From: Kibdelosporangium aridum
GTDB taxonomy: Bacteria > Actinomycetota > Actinomycetes > Mycobacteriales > Pseudonocardiaceae
Assembly: GCF_900176515.1 (NCBI RefSeq)
Contig: NZ_FWXV01000003.1
Location: 434,001 to 498,000, forward strand
DNA: 64,000 nt
Direction of reading: 5' to 3'
Numbering within the stretch: the stretch's first letter is position 1; each line of letters starts with the position of its first letter. Positions 9,762 through 18,313 of this stretch are shown here, piece by piece. The notes under the pieces were generated by a model. The model was not told the origin of the DNA, did not search any database, and worked only from the letters and a program-made list of their open reading frames with translations. The position numbers and the translations under genes were made by a program.

Positions 9762-9808
9762 CGGTCCACTGTGTACGTAGTGGCTGGGGTGGCGGGCACA
9801 GTGGACCG
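9762..9808. terminator. Hairpin between convergent genes
   Basis: A 12-base perfect stem (CGGTCCACTGTG at 9762-9773, complement at 9797-9808) with a 23-base loop lies just after the GntR stop. It probably terminates the GntR transcript. The rest of the 314-base gap 9740-10053 shows no gene I can support. Confidence 0.55.
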
Positions 9809-10053
9809 GACCACGGATGACGGCTTCACGCCAGGCGATAGGCGAATATTTCCGGCAAATTGAACACGTGAGCTAACAATTTCTCGCGTTCACCTGAAAC
9901 CCGGAACATTCGAAAGCCACAACGCCACGACATAGCACACGTAGGCGCCGGCGCCGCCGAAGAAAGCAGCCAGAAACCCTGCCGGACCAAATCCATGGCC
10001 GTGTGGCTCTCCAGCACGCCTGCCAATCGGACCGTCATCTCGGGTTCCCCGTG

Positions 10054-10827
10054 CTAGGAGGTTTCACCTTTCTGGCCCCATGCCGCAATGCCGAGCCATG
10101 TGTAGTCCACAAAGGATGGATCGCGGTAGGCGGCGTGCGCCGATGCCAGTTCTTCGGGGGTGATCAGTCCCGCGGCGATGGCTCGTTCGTCCGTCAGTCG
10201 CATTGTGGCGCTTACCCAATTGGCCATCGCTGTACCGCCTTGGACTGGTGGGGCGCAGAGTTCGGCGCCGCAGTCGCGCAGACCGGCGGCTATCAACGGC
10301 TGCGGAAGTGTGCGCACCCAACGGGGTTCTGAGCCCAGGCCTTGGCCGTAGATTGTCAGCGCGGCTTCCATGGCGCGGGCGACCACTGGGCGGCTGGAGA
10401 GTTCCGGGGTTGGGGCGCCGCCTTCGATCAGCAGTGTTCCGCCTGGTTTGAGCCAGGACACCATTCGCTCTATCGCTGTCTGCCTGGCCGGCAGGTGTTC
10501 CATCACGTACCGGCAGTGGATGAAGTCGAATGTCCCCGGTGCGTCGTCGACCAGGACGTCGTGGCGCAGGACTTTGACTCCCAGCTCCGACAGGGGCGCC
10601 AGCAAGTCGATCGTCAGATCGGTGGCGACCACCTCACGCGCCCGCGACGCCAGCGCTCGGGCGATCGAGCCCGCTCCCGCGCCGACTTCCAGGCACGACC
10701 ACGACGACTTGATTCCTGTTCTGTCTATGTTCCGGATGCTGATGGGGTCGAAGACCTGCTCAAGCAGGGCCAGCCGCTGCCGCTCCGTCACGTCCGCTGG
10801 GTCAACGAACTCGTGCCACTGAGCCAC
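10054..10827 (-). CDS. SAM-dependent methyltransferase (257 aa)
   Basis: The GTG at 10827 is preceded by GGGAG at 6 bases, which decides this start over upstream alternatives. It overlaps the HAD gene's end by 40 bases. The protein is a class I methyltransferase: motif I LEVGAGAGSIARAL, an acidic residue ending the second strand (EVVATDLTI), motif post-I and DFIHCRYVMEHL, then LKPGGTLLIEG. It is the last gene of the phzB-started minus-strand unit. Because of this context I infer N-, O- or C-methylation of the phenazine product or an intermediate, but similar folds methylate many small molecules. Confidence 0.8.
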   Translation of the reverse strand: MAQWHEFVDPADVTERQRLALLEQVFDPISIRNIDRTGIKSSWSCLEVGAGAGSIARALASRAREVVATDLTIDLLAPLSELGVKVLRHDVLVDDAPGTFDFIHCRYVMEHLPARQTAIERMVSWLKPGGTLLIEGGAPTPELSSRPVVARAMEAALTIYGQGLGSEPRWVRTLPQPLIAAGLRDCGAELCAPPVQGGTAMANWVSATMRLTDERAIAAGLITPEELASAHAAYRDPSFVDYTWLGIAAWGQKGETS

Positions 10828-11318
10828 GCTTCTCCCTCGACGATGGTGTGGAACTCCTCCCAGGAGGACACCGTAGTGGCGGGATGGGTCTGGGTGGGGA
10901 AATGCGACCACCACACCGGGCGCGGGTGGCCCGCGGCGATCAGGTCGTGGCAGACGCGCGGGGAGTCGTCGAGGAAGACATCCGTTGGACGGCAGTTCTT
11001 GTCCACCGACACCGTCAGCGAGTGCACCGGGAAGGTCCACTTCCGCAGCCATTCGGCTGTCCGATGCCACGCGTCGGAGGCGGCCACGCCGTTGAACGCG
11101 CGTGCGGTGATGTAGTGCAGCCGATGGCCGGCACGTGCGAGCCGCTTGACGGCCCGCATCGCACCGGGCAAAGGCGCACCCTCGGTGAAGAGGATGCCGT
11201 CACGTACACCGCGGCTGCAGAGGGCGAAAAACTCGTCGTGGTTGAGGCCCCACTGCCGCTGGTACCAGTCCCACGTCTCGGCTTTGTCGAGGCCTATGTC
11301 GAGTGAGCGGGACTCCAT
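10788..11318 (-). CDS. 5'(3')-deoxyribonucleotidase-like HAD protein lacking the nucleophile motif (176 aa)
   Basis: The visible part matches the NT5C-type HAD phosphatases: a TWDW..QWGLNHDEFF segment, HAD motif II Thr in YITAR, a motif III Lys in SVDKN, and motif IV FLDDSP. The family normally starts with about 35 residues carrying the DxDG nucleophile. Here an in-frame TGA sits six codons before the ATG and the DNA beyond belongs to the DUF4180 gene, so that part is absent. The protein is probably catalytically inactive, repurposed, or a decaying remnant. It sits inside a tight operon (15 bases after DUF4180, overlapping the methyltransferase), which argues that it is still translated. Confidence 0.65.
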   Translation of the reverse strand: MESRSLDIGLDKAETWDWYQRQWGLNHDEFFALCSRGVRDGILFTEGAPLPGAMRAVKRLARAGHRLHYITARAFNGVAASDAWHRTAEWLRKWTFPVHSLTVSVDKNCRPTDVFLDDSPRVCHDLIAAGHPRPVWWSHFPTQTHPATTVSSWEEFHTIVEGEAWLSGTSSLTQRT

Positions 11319-11333
11319 GCGCTCATGGTCGCC

Positions 11334-11699
11334 TCAGCCGCGCAACAGCTCCGCAAGGTGCTGCTTGTCCCGGGCGAACCAGACGTGCCGTCCCTTGTTG
11401 GTCTCACGGACCCAGTCCTGGAAGGGCTTGCTGGCGTAGCCGGAGACGTCGCCGAGGATCACCAGGCCCACGCCGTAGCTGGTGAACTTCTGCGCCATCA
11501 TCCCGGCGAACCCGGTGCTCAACGTGAAGAAATCCGAACACAGCCTGCTGGCAGGAACAACCGCCCACTTGGCGTCCGCGCCGTGGTGCCCAGCGGCGAC
11601 GATGAGGTCCAGCGCGTCGTTCTCGGTGGCCAGGGCCGGGCCGTCGGCGCCGAGAACGAAAACAGGAACATCCTCTATGTGTTCGAGTTGATCGGTCAC
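11334..11699 (-). CDS. DUF4180 domain protein (121 aa)
   Basis: This is a small single-domain protein. It resembles the DUF4180 family in its pattern: a C-terminal half with GLVILGDVSGYASKPFQDWV and an ending in VWFARDKQHLAELL. The family's function is not established. It is encoded 13 bases after the amidotransferase stop and 15 bases before the HAD gene, inside the phenazine minus-strand unit. It has no signal peptide or membrane segment. Its presence here may be incidental to phenazine formation. Confidence 0.6.
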   Translation of the reverse strand: MTDQLEHIEDVPVFVLGADGPALATENDALDLIVAAGHHGADAKWAVVPASRLCSDFFTLSTGFAGMMAQKFTSYGVGLVILGDVSGYASKPFQDWVRETNKGRHVWFARDKQHLAELLRG

Positions 11700-11712
11700 G
11701 CTTTCGATCGTA

Positions 11713-13548
11713 CTAATCGGGGCGATCGATTATCGGGTCGTACATGTCGATCCAGTGGTACAGATCCAGGACCCGGTCGATGCCCCGCCGGACGTTGCTC
11801 GGCATCGAAGCCGGGTCCATGGCGATCACGTCGGTCAGCCAGTCCCAGTCGATCAGGGACATCGCCAGGTGGTCGCGGTCGGCGAGGACCTCCTTGGCCT
11901 GCGCCTGGAGTTCGGTGTTGTACCGGGGATCCTGCGTCGACGGGTAGGAAGCCTTCAACCGCGCCTGCACCGAACCGGGCACGACGTGCGACGTGGCGTG
12001 CCGCAGCAGGCTCTTTTCCCTGCCGTCGAAGGACTTCATCGACCACGGTGTGTTGTAGACGTACTCGACCAGCCGGTGATCGCAGAACGGCACGCGCACT
12101 TCCAGGCCGACGGCCATCGAGATCCGGTCCTTGCGGTCGAGCATCATCCGGACGAACCGGGTCAGGTGCAGGTGTGAGATGGTCCGCATCCGGCGTTCCA
12201 AGGCAGACTCGGAGTCGAGGTGTTCCACGGCGGCAACGGCATCCGAGTACTGCGCAGCCATGTACCCGGGGATATCCAGGTGACCGCGCAGATGCGGGCA
12301 CATCAAGGCTGCCCGGTCCCCGCTCATCGCACTGTGGTAGACCAGCCAAGGGAAGTTGTCCGTACCGACCACGAGTGGATCGTGGAACCACCGGTAGCCG
12401 CCGAAGACCTCGTCGGCCGACTCTCCGGACAGGGCCACAGTGGACTCGGCCCTGATCGACTCGAACAGCAGGTACAGCGAGGTGTCCATCTCGCCGAACC
12501 CGATGGGCATGTCACGGGCCGCGATCACTTTGCGGCGCAGCTCCGGGTCGCCCAGCAGGGCCGACGACAGGGTCACGAACTTGTGCTGCGGGTTGACCAT
12601 CGACACGACGTCACGGATGAACGGCGTGTCCGGGGTGTCACGGGCCTCGTCGGCACGGAAGGTCTCTTCACGGCCGATGAAGTCGACCGAGAAGGTGCGC
12701 AGCTCCGAGCCCACAAAGGACGATGCCAAACCGGTGATGGCACTGGAATCCAAGCCTCCGGACAGCAGGACGCACCGCGGCACGTCGGCCACCAACTGCC
12801 GTTCGACAATGTCGGTCAGCAGCTCCCGCACAGTGCCTACTGTGTCCTCAAGGGAATCGTTGTGTGGCTGGGGTTCGAGCCGCCAGTACGTGTGCGCCGC
12901 GATCCCCGAGCGAGACACAGTCAGGATCTGGCCGGGCTCGACCTCGTACATCCCCTTCCACAACGCCCAACGCGGTGCCTGCGTGAATGCGACCAGTTCG
13001 CGCAGGCCGTCCATGTCGACGATCCGCGGCATGGCCGGGTTGGCCAGAATCGCCTTGGGCTCCGATCCGAACAGGACACCGTCGGGCGTCGGATAGTAGT
13101 AGAAAGGCTTGATGCCCAGGCGGTCCCGGACCATCACCAGCTTCTGGTCACGTTCGTCCCAGATCGCGAAGGCGTACATCCCGTTCAGCCGTGAGGCCAG
13201 ATCGGCGCCCCACTCAAGATAGCCGTGCAGCACGACCTCGGTGTCGCTGGCAGTGCGGAACTTGTGCCCCAAGCCTTCCAGAGCACGACGCAGTTCGGTG
13301 AAGTTGTACGTCTCACCGCTGTACACCAGCGTCACGGCACCGCGAGGAGTTTCCACGGTCATCGGCTGCCGGCCACCGGGAAGGTCGATGATCGCCAGCC
13401 GGCAGTGCCCGAGAGCCACATGCCGACGCACCCACGTTCCCGACGCATCGGGGCCACGGCAGGACATCGTGGCAGTCATGTCGTCCACAACGGACTGGCG
13501 GGTGGTGAGGTCGGCGGAGTACGAGACCCAGCCCGTGATGCCGCACAT
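11713..13548 (-). CDS. Asparagine synthetase-like glutamine amidotransferase, PhzH-type role (611 aa)
   Basis: The start is fixed by the catalytic MCGITGW: after removal of Met, Cys2 is the N-terminal nucleophile of class II glutaminases. The glutaminase domain covers about residues 1-200 (RGPDASG, LGHCRLAIID). The synthetase domain follows with the pyrophosphate loop SGGLDSSAI and SGESADEVFGGY. The ATG comes one base after the O-methyltransferase stop, so they are translationally coupled. In pseudomonads PhzH, an AsnB homologue, turns phenazine-1-carboxylate into its carboxamide using glutamine and ATP. The operon position next to phzB supports the same role here. A general asparagine synthetase is the alternative. 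Confidence 0.82.
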   Translation of the reverse strand: MCGITGWVSYSADLTTRQSVVDDMTATMSCRGPDASGTWVRRHVALGHCRLAIIDLPGGRQPMTVETPRGAVTLVYSGETYNFTELRRALEGLGHKFRTASDTEVVLHGYLEWGADLASRLNGMYAFAIWDERDQKLVMVRDRLGIKPFYYYPTPDGVLFGSEPKAILANPAMPRIVDMDGLRELVAFTQAPRWALWKGMYEVEPGQILTVSRSGIAAHTYWRLEPQPHNDSLEDTVGTVRELLTDIVERQLVADVPRCVLLSGGLDSSAITGLASSFVGSELRTFSVDFIGREETFRADEARDTPDTPFIRDVVSMVNPQHKFVTLSSALLGDPELRRKVIAARDMPIGFGEMDTSLYLLFESIRAESTVALSGESADEVFGGYRWFHDPLVVGTDNFPWLVYHSAMSGDRAALMCPHLRGHLDIPGYMAAQYSDAVAAVEHLDSESALERRMRTISHLHLTRFVRMMLDRKDRISMAVGLEVRVPFCDHRLVEYVYNTPWSMKSFDGREKSLLRHATSHVVPGSVQARLKASYPSTQDPRYNTELQAQAKEVLADRDHLAMSLIDWDWLTDVIAMDPASMPSNVRRGIDRVLDLYHWIDMYDPIIDRPD

Positions 13549-13549
13549 G

Positions 13550-14542
13550 TCAACGCGGCCTGGCGATGATGGCGGTGGTCTCCACGGGCAGGTCCGCGAC
13601 CCGCTCGACCTCAAGACCGGCCCGCTCCAGCAACGACGTGAACTTCTCGACCGTCCGGTGCCTGCCGCCGTTGGTCATCAGCAGGTGGAGGTCCCACAAC
13701 GCGGGCAACATCGTGGAGTCCGAGTCCACGACGACACGCTCCAGGATGATCAAGCGTCCACCCGGGTTCATCGCTTTGCGGCAGTTCTCGAAGACTCCCA
13801 CGATCGAGTCGTCGCTCCACCCGGCCAGCACGCGGCACAGGAAGTACACGTCCCCGCCTTCGGGGACCGCCACGAACATGTCCCCACCGAACAGCTCGAC
13901 CCGGTCGAAGGCCGCCAAATTCTTCCGTGCCACCGGGATCACGTGCTCACGGTCGAGCAACATGGCTCGCGCGTCCGGCACCGCGGACAGGATCGCCGCG
14001 GTCAGCTGGCCGGGTCCGCCACCGACGTCCACAAAGGTCTTCCCGGACAGGTCGACGACCTCGGGGACATAGTCGAAGAACAGGTTGCCCGCTTTCATCG
14101 CGAGCTGGAAACGCGTTGTGGCTTCTGGGTTCTGACTGAGGTATGTGTACAGCGGGGAACCGTAGGCGATCTCGAAGCCGGCGGTCAGTGTGGTGATGCA
14201 CTCGACGGCGTGGCCCCAGGCGGTGTAGAACTCCTCGCCGTACAACAGGCACATGTCACGCAGCGAGTCCGGATCGTCCAGCAGCACCGAACTCACCGGG
14301 GTGTTGCGGTATCCCCGGACGCCGTCGCCCTCGAACACACCGACCGCGACCAGCAGGCGCATCAGCCGGTGAATGCCTTCCTCCACAGCGCCTGTCGCTT
14401 CGGCCAGCTGGGCGTTCGTGGTCTTGCCGTCCTCGATCAGGTCGGGGATGCCGAGTTTGACCGCCGTGTACAGGCACTGCGCGCGCCAGCCGCCGGTGAT
14501 CAGTTCGACGGCCTCGGTGGCCGCCTTCAAGTCGACCTGCAC
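13550..14542 (-). CDS. SAM-dependent O-methyltransferase, plant-COMT/TcmO type (330 aa)
   Basis: The GTG start at 14542 follows AGGAG; the RBS overlaps the phzB stop codon, so the two are coupled. The N-terminal third is the dimerisation winged-helix typical of small-molecule O-methyltransferases. The SAM site is TFVDVGGGPGQL with an acidic LLDRE strand. The C-terminal part has the catalytic-loop pattern WSDDSIVGVFENCRKAM and the signature GGRLIILERVV. The usual catalytic His (DWSDE-H-x type) is replaced in GWSDDS. In this unit the likely substrate is a hydroxylated or carboxylated phenazine, giving a methoxy group or methyl ester. No hydroxylase gene is visible in the phenazine block. Confidence 0.83.
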   Translation of the reverse strand: MQVDLKAATEAVELITGGWRAQCLYTAVKLGIPDLIEDGKTTNAQLAEATGAVEEGIHRLMRLLVAVGVFEGDGVRGYRNTPVSSVLLDDPDSLRDMCLLYGEEFYTAWGHAVECITTLTAGFEIAYGSPLYTYLSQNPEATTRFQLAMKAGNLFFDYVPEVVDLSGKTFVDVGGGPGQLTAAILSAVPDARAMLLDREHVIPVARKNLAAFDRVELFGGDMFVAVPEGGDVYFLCRVLAGWSDDSIVGVFENCRKAMNPGGRLIILERVVVDSDSTMLPALWDLHLLMTNGGRHRTVEKFTSLLERAGLEVERVADLPVETTAIIARPR

Positions 14543-14550
14543 AACAACTC

Positions 14551-15009
14551 CTAGGTGGGGATGCCGCCGCGATTGATCACCGGTACCTCGATGCCCAGCG
14601 CCCTGAGCTGGTTGAACGGGTTCATGAACTCCCGCTGGACGGCGATCCGGCCGTCCCGCAGCTCGAAGGAGTGGATGAAGTGGTTGCGGTAGTGCCCAGG
14701 CGGGTAGGACGGGTAGAGGATCTTGCCTTCGCCGTCGCACTCGGCCCAGAACCGGTTCGGGTCCTGGGTTTCGAAGATCTCGACGTTGAACCAGACCCAG
14801 TCGGGGAACATCCGCAGCGACCATTCGCCGTGTGCCTTGAGCTTCTCGTGGCCGGTGGACACGATCGGCTGCTCGGTGTCCCCTGTGTACAGTCCGGCGC
14901 TGCCGTCCGGGGTGAAGAGCAGGTAGCGGGTCAGCCGGTTCTCGCCCTGCCTGCTCAGGTAGTCCTCGACGACCGCGCGATGGATCCGCCGCAGCTCACT
15001 GTCATTCAT
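14551..15009 (-). CDS. phzB: Phenazine biosynthesis protein PhzA/PhzB family (152 aa)
   Basis: The protein has the NTF2-like cone fold of PhzA/B and close family signatures: LFTPDGSAGLYT, EKLKAHGEWS, FPDWVWFNV, ECDGEGKI, HFIHSFELRDG and REFMNPFNQLRALGI. His60 and the Glu of EFMNPF match the acid/base residues known in the family. PhzB binds two molecules of the ketone made by PhzF and promotes their condensation to the tricyclic hexahydrophenazine dicarboxylate. Only one A/B gene is present, as in many species outside Pseudomonas. It is the first gene of the minus-strand unit and diverges from phzF across 103 bases that contain a palindrome. Confidence 0.93.
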   Translation of the reverse strand: MNDSELRRIHRAVVEDYLSRQGENRLTRYLLFTPDGSAGLYTGDTEQPIVSTGHEKLKAHGEWSLRMFPDWVWFNVEIFETQDPNRFWAECDGEGKILYPSYPPGHYRNHFIHSFELRDGRIAVQREFMNPFNQLRALGIEVPVINRGGIPT

Positions 15010-15059
15010 TTCGGACCTCCGGAATATTGGTAACGACTGGCCCGGGAAATTGTCAAACC

Positions 15060-15083
15060 GTGTCCAACCACGGAGTTGGACAC
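15060..15083. promoter_or_regulatory. 24-base palindrome in the divergent phzB/phzF promoter region
   Basis: Arms GTGTCCAAC (15060-15068) and GTTGGACAC (15075-15083) are perfect complements with a 6-base spacer. The site lies 51 bases upstream of the phzB start and 29 bases upstream of the phzF start. One regulator bound here could control both phenazine units. The TGTCCA half-site core is shared with the palindrome before the GntR gene. Confidence 0.5.
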
Positions 15084-15112
15084 AGCGCTGACCGCGAAGC
15101 TAGCGTCGAAGA

Positions 15113-15949
15113 ATGCACAACTATGTGGTCGCCGACGTATTCACCGACACGATGCTCGAAGGCAACCCGGTTGCCGTTTTCCTGGACGCGGAGGACATTC
15201 CGCCGGACCGGATGCAACGCATCGCAGGCGAGCTCAACCTTTCCGAGACGGTGTTCGTCATGCCCCCGGAAGACGGTGGTGACGTGCGGCTTCGGATCTT
15301 CACGCCGGTCAACGAGCTGCCCTTCGCCGGCCACCCGACGATGGGCACGGCGTTTGTCCTCGGCGAGCTGACCGACAAGGACAGCATTCTGCTTGAAACC
15401 CGGATGGGCATTGTTCCGTTTGAATTCGACCGCGTCGGCGGAAAGGTGCACCGGGCACGAATGCGGCAGCCCATTCCGGAGTGGCGGCCGTACGAAAAAG
15501 CCGATCACTTACTCGAGGCACTGGGCTTGAAAACATCGACTCTGCCGGTCGAGATATACCGGAACGGACCGAGGCACGTGTTCGTCGGCCTGCCCGACGT
15601 CGCGGCGCTGTCCGCGCTGCGGCCCGACCTGCTGATGCTGGCCGACCACTTGGACATGGCGGCGAACTGCTTCGCCGGTGCGGGGACCGAGTGGCGGATG
15701 CGCATGTTCTCCCCTGCGTACGGGGTGGCCGAGGACGCGGCGACCGGATCAGCGGCCGGACCGCTGGCGATTCACCTCGGGCGGCACGACCTGGTGCCGT
15801 TCGGGACCAGGATCGAGATCCAGCAAGGCGTCGAGATGGGCCGGACCTCGAAGATGTACGCCCAGGTGACCGGCACACCGGACCAGATCGACATGGTCGA
15901 GGTCTCCGGTCAGGCCGTGGTCATCGCACGCGGAACAATGCTGCTCTGA
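15113..15949 (+). CDS. phzF: Trans-2,3-dihydro-3-hydroxyanthranilate isomerase PhzF (278 aa)
   Basis: This has the diaminopimelate-epimerase-like fold of PhzF, made of two similar halves. The N-terminus reads MHNYVVADVFTDTMLEGNPVAV and the catalytic acid Glu45 is present in NLSETVF. The second half has EDAATGSAAGPLAIHL. Length is the usual 278 residues. PhzF isomerises DHHA, made by PhzD, to the reactive ketone that PhzB then dimerises. The gene runs opposite to phzB, phzD, phzE and phzG, so coordinated expression needs a shared regulator. The serine hydrolase gene follows 41 bases later on the same strand. Confidence 0.95.
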   Translation: MHNYVVADVFTDTMLEGNPVAVFLDAEDIPPDRMQRIAGELNLSETVFVMPPEDGGDVRLRIFTPVNELPFAGHPTMGTAFVLGELTDKDSILLETRMGIVPFEFDRVGGKVHRARMRQPIPEWRPYEKADHLLEALGLKTSTLPVEIYRNGPRHVFVGLPDVAALSALRPDLLMLADHLDMAANCFAGAGTEWRMRMFSPAYGVAEDAATGSAAGPLAIHLGRHDLVPFGTRIEIQQGVEMGRTSKMYAQVTGTPDQIDMVEVSGQAVVIARGTMLL

Positions 15950-15990
15950 CACCGTGTCAGCGCCGTGACTGCCCGGCGTCAGGGCGGTCC

Positions 15991-17265
15991 GTGATCGTCA
16001 TCGCCATGACGAATTCAGAGATCGACAAGAACAGCGCGACGAGCGGATCCGGTGACTATGTCGCGGAAGGCTGGGGCAAGGTCGCCGACGCGTTCCGCGC
16101 GAACTTCGACACCAACCCCGGCGAGGTCGGCGCGGCGTGCTGCGTCTACGTGGACGGACGGCCGGTCGTCGACCTGTGGGCAGGCATTGCCGATCGCGAA
16201 GCGAACCGGCCGTGGGATCAGAACACCATCGCCTTGGTCGCGTCCACAACGAAAGGCGCCACCGCGATCTGCGCGCACATGTTGGTGCAGCGTGGTTTGC
16301 TGGATCTGGACGCCCCGGTGGCCAAGTACTGGCCGGAGTTCGCCGCCAACGGCAAGGAACAGATCCCGGTGCGCTGGGTGCTTTCGCACCAAGCCGGTCT
16401 GCCGATCGTCGACGGTCCGTTGACGTTCGAAGAGGCGTGCGCCTGGGACCCCGTCATCCGTGCACTCGAAGCGCAGAAACCGCTGTGGAAGCCAGGAACA
16501 GAGCACATCTACCACGCCGCGACGTTCGGATACCTGGTCGGCGAGATCGTGCGTCGGATCACCGGCAAGACACTCGGCACGTTCTTCGCCGAGGAGGTCG
16601 CTGGTCCGCTCGGGCTGAGCGCCTGGATCGGGTTGCCCGAGGAACACGAGCCACGGGTGGCCCGGATCGAGTACGCCGCGCCGTTCACCCTTGAGGAGAT
16701 GACCGCCGGACTGATCGAGATGACCGGCCTGGACGCGGACACGGTTACCGCGTGGATGACCGCCCTGTGGACTCCGGGCTCGCCTGCCGCCCTCGCCGGC
16801 ACACTGGGCGGTGCCTTCGATCCCACAATGGACATCAACGCGCTGCGCGCATACCGTGCGGCCGAGATCCCAGCTGGGAACATGCTCACGGACGCACGCT
16901 CGTTGGCACGGATGTACGCCGCCACGGTCAGCGACGTCGACGGAGTGCGGCTGCTCGATCCGGCGACGGTCAGGCAGGCGACGGAGGTCCACACCGACAA
17001 GACGCCGATGCATGGACTGCCGCCGGGGCTGGATCTTCCGGCGGACCGCACGTTCAACATGTCGCTGGGGTTCTGGCGGGCCTGCCCGCCGATGCCGTTG
17101 ACCGGGCCGGGGTCGTTCGGCCACCCGGGCGCGGGCGGGTCGATCGGCTTCGCGGACCCCGATGCCGGCGTCGGGTTCGGCTACATCACGAACCTCTGGT
17201 CCTACCGAGTCGGCGAACCGCGGGCGACGAACCTGGCCGAGGCTGTCCGATCCTGCCTCGGCTGA
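15991..17265 (+). CDS. Beta-lactamase-fold serine hydrolase (class C/EstB type, about 424 aa)
   Basis: This belongs to the beta-lactamase-related serine hydrolases. The SxxK motif is STTKGA, the second motif Tyr is in YHAATFGYL, and the third motif corresponds to the HPGAGGS region. There is no signal peptide, so it acts in the cytoplasm, which favours an esterase or acyltransferase role over antibiotic resistance. Two starts are possible: GTG at 15991 after AGGGCGG, chosen here, or ATG at 16006 with no clear RBS. It follows phzF closely and may hydrolyse or transfer an ester on the phenazine, but it could be a general esterase. Confidence 0.8.
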   Translation: MIVIAMTNSEIDKNSATSGSGDYVAEGWGKVADAFRANFDTNPGEVGAACCVYVDGRPVVDLWAGIADREANRPWDQNTIALVASTTKGATAICAHMLVQRGLLDLDAPVAKYWPEFAANGKEQIPVRWVLSHQAGLPIVDGPLTFEEACAWDPVIRALEAQKPLWKPGTEHIYHAATFGYLVGEIVRRITGKTLGTFFAEEVAGPLGLSAWIGLPEEHEPRVARIEYAAPFTLEEMTAGLIEMTGLDADTVTAWMTALWTPGSPAALAGTLGGAFDPTMDINALRAYRAAEIPAGNMLTDARSLARMYAATVSDVDGVRLLDPATVRQATEVHTDKTPMHGLPPGLDLPADRTFNMSLGFWRACPPMPLTGPGSFGHPGAGGSIGFADPDAGVGFGYITNLWSYRVGEPRATNLAEAVRSCLG

Positions 17266-17405
17266 CGGAGTGCCTAGCCTGGGACGGCGGGCCGGGTCGG
17301 TGCCCTTGCGGCGGGCGAGCAGCCAGTGCCCGCGCCCAGGCTGCCAGCCGATCCGGTTCGCGACCCACTTCCGCTGCCCGTGCGAGCACGACAGGTTTCA
17401 CCGAA

Positions 17406-17993
17406 CTAGGGCTGTAACCGGCGGCTCGTCCATCCGTTGCCGTTGCGGTAGTAGCGCAGCCGCCTGTGCAGCCGGTCCGGGCTGCCCTGCCAGAACTCCA
17501 CAATGGACGGGACCAGCTCGTAGCCCAGCCAGGCCGATGGCCGCGCAAGCGTTTGCCCGCCGTCGGCCAGTTGCTGGGCACGAGCGCGCAAAGCCTCTTC
17601 ATCCTCAAGCGGCGCACTCTGCTCGGCCGCCACCGACATCGGGTGGGTGCTGGGATGGCGGGCGAACCACAGTTCGTCGCAGTCCGCATCGGACAGGCGG
17701 GTCACTGGCCCGGCGATGATCAGCTGCCTGCTTGTCTCGCGCCAGTAGAACACCCCGGAGGCCCACCCGGTCGCGGCGATGTCCTGGCCTTTCTGGCTGC
17801 CCGCGTGGCTGGTGAACACCCAGCCGGTGTCCGTGACCTTGATCGTCTGCACGATCCGGTTGGACACCACGCCCTCGGCGTTCGCCGTGGCCAGGGCGAC
17901 CACGCCGGGTTCACGGACGGTCTGTTTGGCCGCGTCGAACCAGGCACCGAACAACGCGATCGGGTCAGCGGGTGGCTGGTCGAACTCGTTCAC
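17406..17993 (-). CDS. phzG: PhzG, FMN-dependent phenazine oxidase of the PNPOx family (195 aa)
   Basis: The protein has the split-barrel fold of pyridoxamine 5'-phosphate oxidases: VVALATANAEGVVSNRIVQ, GWVFTSHAGSQKGQDI, and the C-terminal PSIVEFWQGSPDRLHRRLRYYR. The family C-terminus has the RLHDR pattern for phosphate binding. PhzG oxidises the unstable hexahydro- and tetrahydrophenazine carboxylates with FMN. It overlaps the ABM-fold gene by 4 bases (ATGA) and is the last gene of the StrR-phzD-phzE unit. The context makes PhzG far more likely than a vitamin B6 enzyme. The 140 bases up to the convergent hydrolase hold no gene. Confidence 0.92.
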   Translation of the reverse strand: MNEFDQPPADPIALFGAWFDAAKQTVREPGVVALATANAEGVVSNRIVQTIKVTDTGWVFTSHAGSQKGQDIAATGWASGVFYWRETSRQLIIAGPVTRLSDADCDELWFARHPSTHPMSVAAEQSAPLEDEEALRARAQQLADGGQTLARPSAWLGYELVPSIVEFWQGSPDRLHRRLRYYRNGNGWTSRRLQP

Positions 17994-18313
17994 AACAGCT
18001 CCAGTGAAAGCGAGGGCTCGGCGAAAACGCCTTCGATGCAGGCCTCGACGTCGAACCGGATCCGCTCGGTCGGCGGGTAGCCGATCAACTCGGCCGCCTT
18101 GTGCGGCGGTAACGGCTGGTCAGGGCCGGGTGCGGTCTCCCAGAGCATGACCGCGCCCCACCTGTTGCCCGCCCGGTCGGCGATCCAGAACTTCAGCCGC
18201 AGCCCGGGCACGTCGGCCCACGGCTTGACGCCTTCGGAGCGCAGGTAATCCCGCAAGGAGTCAATGGTCTGGGTGGAGCGGCTGAGATCCCACCACGCGA
18301 TCGTGGCCTTCAC
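17990..18313 (-). CDS. Small ABM/YdhR-like alpha-beta barrel protein in the phenazine operon (107 aa)
   Basis: This is a 107-residue protein whose pattern resembles dimeric alpha-beta barrel proteins of the YdhR/antibiotic-biosynthesis-monooxygenase superfamily: an ATIAWWDLS first strand, RLKFWIADRAGNRWGAVMLWE, then a helix with IGYPPTERIRFDV. It overlaps phzE by 4 bases on one side and phzG by 4 bases on the other, so translation of the three is coupled and a role in phenazine formation is likely. Possible functions are a cofactor-free oxygenase, a small chaperone for an unstable intermediate, or a binding protein. I do not recognise it as a named phz gene. Confidence 0.6.
   Translation of the reverse strand: MKATIAWWDLSRSTQTIDSLRDYLRSEGVKPWADVPGLRLKFWIADRAGNRWGAVMLWETAPGPDQPLPPHKAAELIGYPPTERIRFDVEACIEGVFAEPSLSLELL

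Noticed and set aside
9826..10038. Small minus-strand frame of 70 codons between the GntR and methyltransferase genes
   Set aside because: No RBS, no recognisable motif and atypical composition; more likely non-coding 3' sequence.
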